Below are positions 6,277 through 10,287 of a stretch of 10,287 bases of DNA, piece by piece. Within the stretch, counting starts at the first letter, position 1. Each line of letters begins with the position of its first letter. The stretch is from CAYSAA01 sp964428905 (lineage in GTDB: Bacteria; Atribacterota; Phoenicimicrobiia; Phoenicimicrobiales; Stramentimicrobiaceae), in the NCBI GenBank assembly GCA_964428905.1, contig CAYSAA010000233.1:1-10287 (forward strand), in the 5' to 3' direction. A program made the translations under genes and the position numbers. The notes beneath the pieces are model-generated. The model searched no databases. It was given only the letters and a program-made list of their open reading frames with translations, and had not been told where the DNA came from.

Positions 6277-7575
6277 TCATTCTTCTACTTGTTCTTTTTG
6301 TTTCAATAGCTGTATCAGGATAAGAGATATAGCAGCAGAGATCCACCAGTAATTCTGATAGGGAGTGTGGCCAAACATTGAAAGAGTCAAGTGAACAACA
6401 AGATACCCCTGGAAGGCATACGTCATTTGATAGATAAAGTTAGCGTTATCTATTTTTCCACGTTTTACCATTATCTTCCTTGTTTTACCAAATAACCTAA
6501 ACGTATTTATTAATATTAACATCCAGGCAATAAATCCCACGCTTCCGAGTTCGGCTAAACACTGCACATAGGCATTGTGGGCCACCTGCCAGCGGCCAAG
6601 CCGCTCAATCCTGGCAACCTGATAGCCCCCTATGCCGAATCCTGTAATCGGTCTTTGCAGGAAAAGCCTTAATCCATCCAATATAATCTCATACCTACTA
6701 GCCATAGATCCACCATTAATGATATCTCCATCTTCAGTGCGAGGTTTTTCTCCGAGAATAATTTCATCAGAATCCAATATAGTCAAATATCTTTCCTTTG
6801 TGGTGGTATCTAAAGAAGACCAACCAGCGAGCAGGGCAATAAAGATAACTAGAGCAACCAGGGCTTTTTTCTTACTAATTACCCAGATAAAAAAAACAAA
6901 ACTCATAACCCCAACGAATGCTGATCTTGACTGGGTAAGGGCGATAACTTTTAGTGTAATAAGTCCGAATGCAATCAGGATAAACTTTTTCATCCATGAC
7001 TTTTCATGCCAAAAAAGAAAATAGACCAATGGCAAAATACCGGCGCAAAAACCACCAAGGGCATTGGGATGTTCAAACAAGCCAGTGTCAGCTCCTAGCC
7101 TCAATATTCCTGATTCACCATATCGTAATCCTGTTCCAGAAAGAGATAAAAGAAATGCTTCAATGATAATGATACCAGCATTAAACAAAAGAAGGTAAAT
7201 AAAAACCTTAAGCTCTTTTTCTGTATTTACTCCAACATAGATCATTATGAAAATTGCAAAGGATTTAAAAAGATAGATTAACCAATTAATGGTATGGTAT
7301 CCAGCTACTGTAGTAGGGATTGAGATAACAGCCGCGGCAAAGAAAAAATATATTGGATAAAGGATACTCTTTTCTTCTTCATTATGGGTTATTTTTTTAA
7401 TTAATTGAGGAATGCAAAATACTAATATTATTACACCAACAGTAAATTCTATACGGATCTTTCCTAAGGCGGGTACTCTTGAACCAAGTTGAGAGTAGTA
7501 TATAAGCGTATAAAGCAAAAGGCCATAAAAAAGGAATTTGCTACTTGCTTTAATTTTTTGGTTTTTGATAACCAT
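6277..7575 (-). CDS. O-antigen polymerase/ligase (Wzy/WaaL, Wzy_C domain) family membrane protein
   Basis: This 432-residue inner-membrane protein has about 11-12 hydrophobic segments. They cluster at 11-30, 43-60, 70-92, 96-115, 120-145, 170-190, 197-214, 218-235, 236-252, then 339-360, 385-402 and 408-425. Between about 253 and 335 lies the long periplasmic loop typical of the family. The Wzy_C signature is visible: TQSRSAFVG (214-222), PITGFGIGGYQ (309-319) and VAHNAYVQCLAELGSVGF (331-348); the conserved His is H333. Such proteins polymerise undecaprenyl-linked repeat units (Wzy) or transfer O-antigen to lipid A core (WaaL); sequence alone does not separate these roles. Its place among sugar-modifying genes suggests Wzy. 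The stop is 29 nt upstream of the amidotransferase start, so the two form one transcription unit. No clear Shine-Dalgarno precedes the ATG. Confidence 0.9.
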   Translation of the reverse strand: MVIKNQKIKASSKFLFYGLLLYTLIYYSQLGSRVPALGKIRIEFTVGVIILVFCIPQLIKKITHNEEEKSILYPIYFFFAAAVISIPTTVAGYHTINWLIYLFKSFAIFIMIYVGVNTEKELKVFIYLLLFNAGIIIIEAFLLSLSGTGLRYGESGILRLGADTGLFEHPNALGGFCAGILPLVYFLFWHEKSWMKKFILIAFGLITLKVIALTQSRSAFVGVMSFVFFIWVISKKKALVALVIFIALLAGWSSLDTTTKERYLTILDSDEIILGEKPRTEDGDIINGGSMASRYEIILDGLRLFLQRPITGFGIGGYQVARIERLGRWQVAHNAYVQCLAELGSVGFIAWMLILINTFRLFGKTRKIMVKRGKIDNANFIYQMTYAFQGYLVVHLTLSMFGHTPYQNYWWISAAISLILIQLLKQKEQVEE

Positions 7576-7595
7576 TTGATAATTGGTTTTAGTCT

Positions 7596-7630
7596 TGTCT
7601 TGACAGTAATCCTGTCTTGTTTAAGACAGG
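7596..7630. promoter_or_regulatory. Two adjacent inverted repeats in the leader of the Wzy-family gene
   Basis: A perfect 8-bp stem with a 4-base loop, CCTGTCTT-GTTT-AAGACAGG, spans 7611-7630. Beside it is TGTC-TT-GACA at 7596-7605. Both share the TGTCTT core and lie 20-55 nt upstream of the ATG at 7575. On the minus strand no T-run follows, so this is not a classical terminator. It could be an operator, an RNA leader hairpin or repeat debris: the flanking taatcctgtct (7607-7617) also occurs at 317-327. Confidence 0.4.
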
Positions 7631-7682
7631 GAGTGAATATATTTCATTTCTTTTTTGCCGGCCCTATCCAATTATTTAGGAA

Positions 7683-7841
7683 AATCGCTTATTAGTCCTT
7701 TGACTTTCTATTTTTCAAAGTGCTCTTCCAAGATTTTGTGTAACATGTTCCTTTGTTATTTTGGTGATAGTTTCTTTCTTCTCCAATATCAGGCAACAAA
7801 TCCCACAGGCTATAACCAATTCTTTCATATTTGGCCATCTA
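7683..7841 (-). other. Two competing small ORFs overlapping the GNAT stop, doubtful genes
   Basis: The 250-nt gap before the Wzy-family gene contains two overlapping short frames. One starts at ATG 7841 and encodes 48 residues beginning MAKYERIGYSLWDLLPD. The other starts at ATG 7828, overlaps the GNAT stop as ATGA, and encodes 37 residues beginning MKELVIACGICCLILEKKE. The ATGA overlap suggests possible translational coupling for the second. Neither has a family I recognise and they cannot both be normal genes. The stretch may be a repeat or gene remnant. Confidence 0.2.
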
Positions 7842-8469
7842 TTGATGAATAGGCTGGATCTTTTAAGATTCTTTTTACTTTTAATCCTGCTTTCATTATG
7901 CTCTTTGAAATAAAAATTTTGTTAAAAAATTTAGTTTTTACGAAAGTCACGGAACCAATAAAAAAACCTCCCAACTTTCCATAATTATGAATTTGTATTT
8001 TATTTGTACTGTTTACGACAGCAAATACAACACTTACCCCATCCTTTTTGAGCTTTTTCATCCTGAAATCCCCTAAATGTTTTCCAATCGATAGATTTCG
8101 CAATTGAGGAAGGACAAAATCTCTAAAGATATAGACAGTGTTTGGCGGTAATTCAAACTCAATCCTTTTGGTTCCGGAAAATGACATCTCATTTGTGCTA
8201 TAGCTTGCATAGCCAACGCACTTACCTTCAGATTTAGCTGCAATAATTTCCCAAGTATTACTTGCGATTTTCTCCTTAAGAAACTCCCATGGTAGCTCGT
8301 TCAGATCAATATCGTTATTTTGATAAAGTTCTTTAATGTCATCTGATGAAGCAGGCCCAATCCAAACAGGCGTTTTTGCCCGGAACTCTTCATTATAATC
8401 TTGAGCATTAAAGCCATACACAAGAACCTTTTGGTAATAAACAAAACGCCTTATTATTTTAAACATCAT
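7825..8469 (-). CDS. GNAT-family N-acetyltransferase
   Basis: This 214-residue cytosolic protein has a GNAT fold in roughly residues 35-180, so it probably transfers an acyl group from acyl-CoA to an amine. Seen: the central strand WEIIAAKSEGKCVGYASY (73-90), followed by the strand YIFRDFVLP and the acetyl-CoA pyrophosphate-binding motif A LRNLSIGKHLGDFRMKKL (123-140). In that motif the usual R/QxxGxG is RxxSIG, with Ser in place of the first Gly. Motif B follows as NSTNKIQIHNYGKLGGFFIG (153-172). A basic tail of about 40 residues follows. In a sugar locus such enzymes often acetylate amino sugars made by an aminotransferase, but none is visible here. The gene follows arginase by 141 nt containing an octamer array, and two small ORFs overlap its 3' end. 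The substrate cannot be read from sequence. Confidence 0.85.
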   Translation of the reverse strand: MMFKIIRRFVYYQKVLVYGFNAQDYNEEFRAKTPVWIGPASSDDIKELYQNNDIDLNELPWEFLKEKIASNTWEIIAAKSEGKCVGYASYSTNEMSFSGTKRIEFELPPNTVYIFRDFVLPQLRNLSIGKHLGDFRMKKLKKDGVSVVFAVVNSTNKIQIHNYGKLGGFFIGSVTFVKTKFFNKIFISKSIMKAGLKVKRILKDPAYSSIDGQI

Positions 8470-8472
8470 TAT

Positions 8473-8477
8473 ACCTC
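8473..8477 (-). promoter_or_regulatory. Ribosome binding site of the GNAT gene (GAGGT)
   Basis: The minus strand reads GAGGT, then ATA, then two consecutive ATG codons at 8469 and 8466. The site is only 3 nt from the first ATG and 6 nt from the second. Initiation at 8466 is therefore at least as likely as at 8469; the protein differs by one Met. Confidence 0.55.
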
Positions 8478-8489
8478 AAATAGGGTTGC

Positions 8490-8560
8490 GGAATGGTCAA
8501 AATGGTAAATCGTTAAATAGGTGAATCGTTAAATGGTCAAACTGTAAAGCGTTGATTAAG
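8490..8560. repeat. Degenerate octamer tandem array (YAAATNGT-like)
   Basis: In the arginase-GNAT gap the plus strand falls into consecutive 8-base units from 8490: ggaatggt, caaaatgg, taaatcgt, taaatagg, tgaatcgt, taaatggt, caaactg (one base short), taaagcgt, and a decayed tgattaag. The phase holds for about eight copies. The array lies just upstream of the GNAT ribosome site and would be transcribed in the leader. A second array of the same type is at 5072-5111. No function is visible. Confidence 0.75.
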
Positions 8561-8610
8561 GTCGAAGAAATTTTTATTGATGTGCGATCTTGTTTTTCAA
8601 TGACAAAGCG

Positions 8611-9549
8611 TTATTTTCGTTGAGTATGGATTTTCAGATAATTCCGCTCGTAGTCCCCAAAAGATCCACCGAGAGCAGCAATTAACATCTCTACAGCAAG
8701 TTCAGCAGTAGTGTTCTTTATATCTAGAAGGGGATTTATTTCAATTATATCTATAGAACCAACAACTTTTTGCTGGCCCAGGTATTTCATTATATAGGAT
8801 ATTTCCCTGTAGGAAAGTCCTCCACGGGATAGAATCCCGGTGCCTGGTGCAATCAGTGGATCAAGTACATCTATGTCAAAGCTCACATGAACCAAATCAC
8901 ATTGATTGGTAACAATTTTCAGGGCTTCCTCTGCTGCCTTGACTATCCCAATTCTTTCAACATCCATCAGTGTAAATACCTTAACACCAAGTTCATTTAA
9001 GAATCTACTTTCCTCTTGGTCTATGTCATTTACACCTATCATACAAATATTTTCAGGCGCTATTTTAGGACTAAAGCGGCCACAATTTACCAGTTCCGGA
9101 TACCCATATCCTAAAGATATCGCGACTGTCATCCCATGAATATTACCGCTGGGGCTCGTTTGCGGTGTGTTGGAATCAGGGTGTCTGTCCAGCCATAGTA
9201 AACCCAACCGGTTTGCCTTCTTTGAAGCTCCGGCAATGCTGCCAATAGAGGTACTATGATCCCCACCCAGAACAACAGGTATATATCCTTCTATGAGAGA
9301 CGTATGGGTAAGTTCTGATAAGTTCTCAGAAATGTCGGAAATTACCGACCTATAATTCTCTTCTATACTGGAATTAGGGTTGAAAGATTGGTCGATAATT
9401 AAATCACCATAATCACTAAAGTCCATTTTATTATAGGCAAGAGCATACCTAAGCCCAGCGTAACGCATGGCAGTTGGCCCCATATCAACGCCAAGCTTAT
9501 TTGCTCCTAAATCTAAAGGTACACCAAATATTTTGACTTTTTTGTTCAT
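8611..9549 (-). CDS. Arginase-family ureohydrolase
   Basis: This 312-residue protein is a full-length ureohydrolase, the binuclear manganese family that hydrolyses arginine to ornithine and urea, or agmatine and related guanidino compounds. All expected ligands are visible: GGDHS at 95-99 (H98), DRHPD at 121-125 (D121, H123, D125), SFDIDVLDP at 223-231 (D225, D227), and E270 in EINP. The arginase-type substrate residues are also present: N127, and the SGNIHG block at 134-139 (S134, H138). These favour arginase over agmatinase. The N-terminus has the arginase-like GVDMGPTAMRYAGL (20-33). The second residue of the DAHxD motif is Arg instead of the usual Ala. There is no signal peptide, so it is cytosolic. 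It sits between the CapK-like ligase and the GNAT gene inside a polysaccharide locus, not in an arginine catabolic operon; a guanidino or amidino sugar is a possible alternative substrate (inference). The ATG at 9549 has only a weak ribosome site. Confidence 0.93.
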   Translation of the reverse strand: MNKKVKIFGVPLDLGANKLGVDMGPTAMRYAGLRYALAYNKMDFSDYGDLIIDQSFNPNSSIEENYRSVISDISENLSELTHTSLIEGYIPVVLGGDHSTSIGSIAGASKKANRLGLLWLDRHPDSNTPQTSPSGNIHGMTVAISLGYGYPELVNCGRFSPKIAPENICMIGVNDIDQEESRFLNELGVKVFTLMDVERIGIVKAAEEALKIVTNQCDLVHVSFDIDVLDPLIAPGTGILSRGGLSYREISYIMKYLGQQKVVGSIDIIEINPLLDIKNTTAELAVEMLIAALGGSFGDYERNYLKIHTQRK

Positions 9550-9593
9550 AGGGCTGCTTTACCCGGCATTTGACTATTTTACAATTCAATGAC

Positions 9594-10287
9594 CTAACGA
9601 TATACATCCCTTTCTATTTCAGAAATCACAAACCTGATTTTTCCGGATGCTTCAAGCGGGATTTCGTCGAGGAATTCGCAAGAAAAATTCATTCTATCTC
9701 CAAAAAACGTTCTATTCAAGTGGCCGATCGTATCAATGCTTTCCTTGCTGAAAGAAGAATCTTTAACGATTCTTATAGTAATATGATCGATTTTGTCCTG
9801 GATAATCTGTAACTGAACCACACCGGGAATATTAGCACCAAAATTATCAGTGAGGGAGATGCCGGAAACCATCATTCCATCCGGAGTGATTACGAAGTCT
9901 GACTCACGGCCCTCTATGCTTTTCAGAAGCGGGAGAGTTCTGCCACACGAGCAAATCGCATCCGAAGCTACTGCCATATCCTCAATAATATACCGTATGA
10001 AAGGCATACCATAGTTTGTAAGGTCAGTTATAACAAGGTTACCAATCTCTCCAGACTTTGCTGGATCACCCTTTTCATTTATAACTTCTACATATTTGGT
10101 ATACGAATTCACGTGTAATCCTTCCTGCCGGTCACACTCGCAGGCAATTGTACCAAGTTCTTCACATCCGTATCGATTTATAACCTTACAGTTGAATACC
10201 TTCTCAATCTTTTCTCTCTGCCAATTATGTAACACCATTCCTCCGGAAATGATTCCTTTCGCATTAATTCCAAGATCCTGTTCTTCC
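9594..10287 (-). CDS. PaaK/CapK-type adenylate-forming ligase, C-terminal part (5' end beyond the window)
   Basis: The visible 230 residues are the C-terminal part of a phenylacetate-CoA ligase-like adenylate-forming enzyme. The family activates a carboxylic acid as an acyl-adenylate with ATP, often passing it to CoA. Seen in sequence: ISGG near the start of the visible part; YGCEELG (the family's YGxxExG motif); a block ending in NYGMPFIRY, equivalent to the MPLIRYxxGD motif; CSCGR; and SIEGRESDFV followed by a PDG, the hinge leading to the C-terminal lid. The frame stays open from the first ATG at 10238 to the window edge (16 more codons) and those codons match the family, so that ATG is internal. 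Where the family usually has GD after the RY motif, this protein has ED. Members called CapK occur in polysaccharide loci, where their acid substrates are mostly unknown. The stop lies 44 nt before the arginase start, so the two are probably co-transcribed. The family is clear; the substrate is not. Confidence 0.88.
   Translation of the reverse strand, partial: EEQDLGINAKGIISGGMVLHNWQREKIEKVFNCKVINRYGCEELGTIACECDRQEGLHVNSYTKYVEVINEKGDPAKSGEIGNLVITDLTNYGMPFIRYIIEDMAVASDAICSCGRTLPLLKSIEGRESDFVITPDGMMVSGISLTDNFGANIPGVVQLQIIQDKIDHITIRIVKDSSFSKESIDTIGHLNRTFFGDRMNFSCEFLDEIPLEASGKIRFVISEIERDVYR

Noticed and set aside
6632..7024. A 130-residue plus-strand ORF inside the Wzy-family gene
   Set aside because: It is antisense to a gene with a clear Wzy_C signature; no family motif or ribosome site supports it.
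7611..7630. Hairpin considered as a rho-independent terminator
   Set aside because: On the minus strand the stem is followed by ATTACTGTC, not a T-run, and it lies immediately upstream of a gene.
7683..7760. Minus-strand TTGAAA-like and TAATAA-like boxes as an internal promoter for the Wzy-family gene
   Set aside because: The -10 match is poor and the spacer is 18; such matches are common in this base composition.
8490..8560. Octamer array considered as a CRISPR array
   Set aside because: Units are 8 bases with no spacers and there is no cas gene in the window.
1..10287. tRNA, rRNA, transposase or integrase genes
   Set aside because: I looked for the usual motifs on both strands and saw none.

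Overview
The window is a one-directional stretch of a surface-polysaccharide (O-antigen, capsule or exopolysaccharide type) biosynthesis locus. All convincing genes lie on the minus strand, so transcription runs from the right edge to the left. The DNA is AT-rich, genes are mostly tightly spaced, and several gaps carry dispersed repeat debris: octamer arrays, ATCCTGTTA-type nonamers and a 75% GC palindromic element. That pattern suits an environmental, probably Gram-negative bacterium of a repeat-rich low-GC lineage. The sequence does not let me name a phylum.

In transcription order: the C-terminal 230 residues of a PaaK/CapK-type adenylate-forming ligase (cut by the right edge); an arginase-family ureohydrolase with a complete metal and substrate-binding residue set; a GNAT acetyltransferase; a multi-spanning Wzy/O-antigen-ligase family protein; a PP-loop N-acetyl-sugar amidotransferase (WbpG type) whose 5' end is knocked out of frame by a 4-bp tandem duplication; a Gfo/Idh/MocA sugar dehydrogenase; an NAD-dependent extended SDR (epimerase/dehydratase family) with a long C-terminal insertion; a DUF2264 (six-hairpin glycosidase fold) protein without a signal peptide; then small unrecognised ORFs, a repeat-derived region, and the first nine codons of a further gene leaving the left edge.

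As a pathway (inference): the dehydrogenase and SDR would build an unusual nucleotide sugar. The amidotransferase would convert an acetamido group to an acetamidino group, as WbpG and PseA do. The GNAT enzyme, perhaps with the adenylate-forming ligase, would acylate an amine. The Wzy-family protein would polymerise or ligate the glycan in the inner membrane. The ureohydrolase is the odd member: arginase chemistry acts on guanidino groups, so beside an amidination enzyme it could act on an amidino/guanidino sugar or supply ornithine for decoration.

The most solid new observation is the frameshift in the amidotransferase. Removing one copy of TATT restores a 351-residue protein with an N-terminal CxxC...CxxC pair. 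The other points of note are the arginase in this context, the cytosolic DUF2264 protein, two octamer-phased intergenic arrays of one family, and the GC-rich palindrome read in frame by a small ORF.
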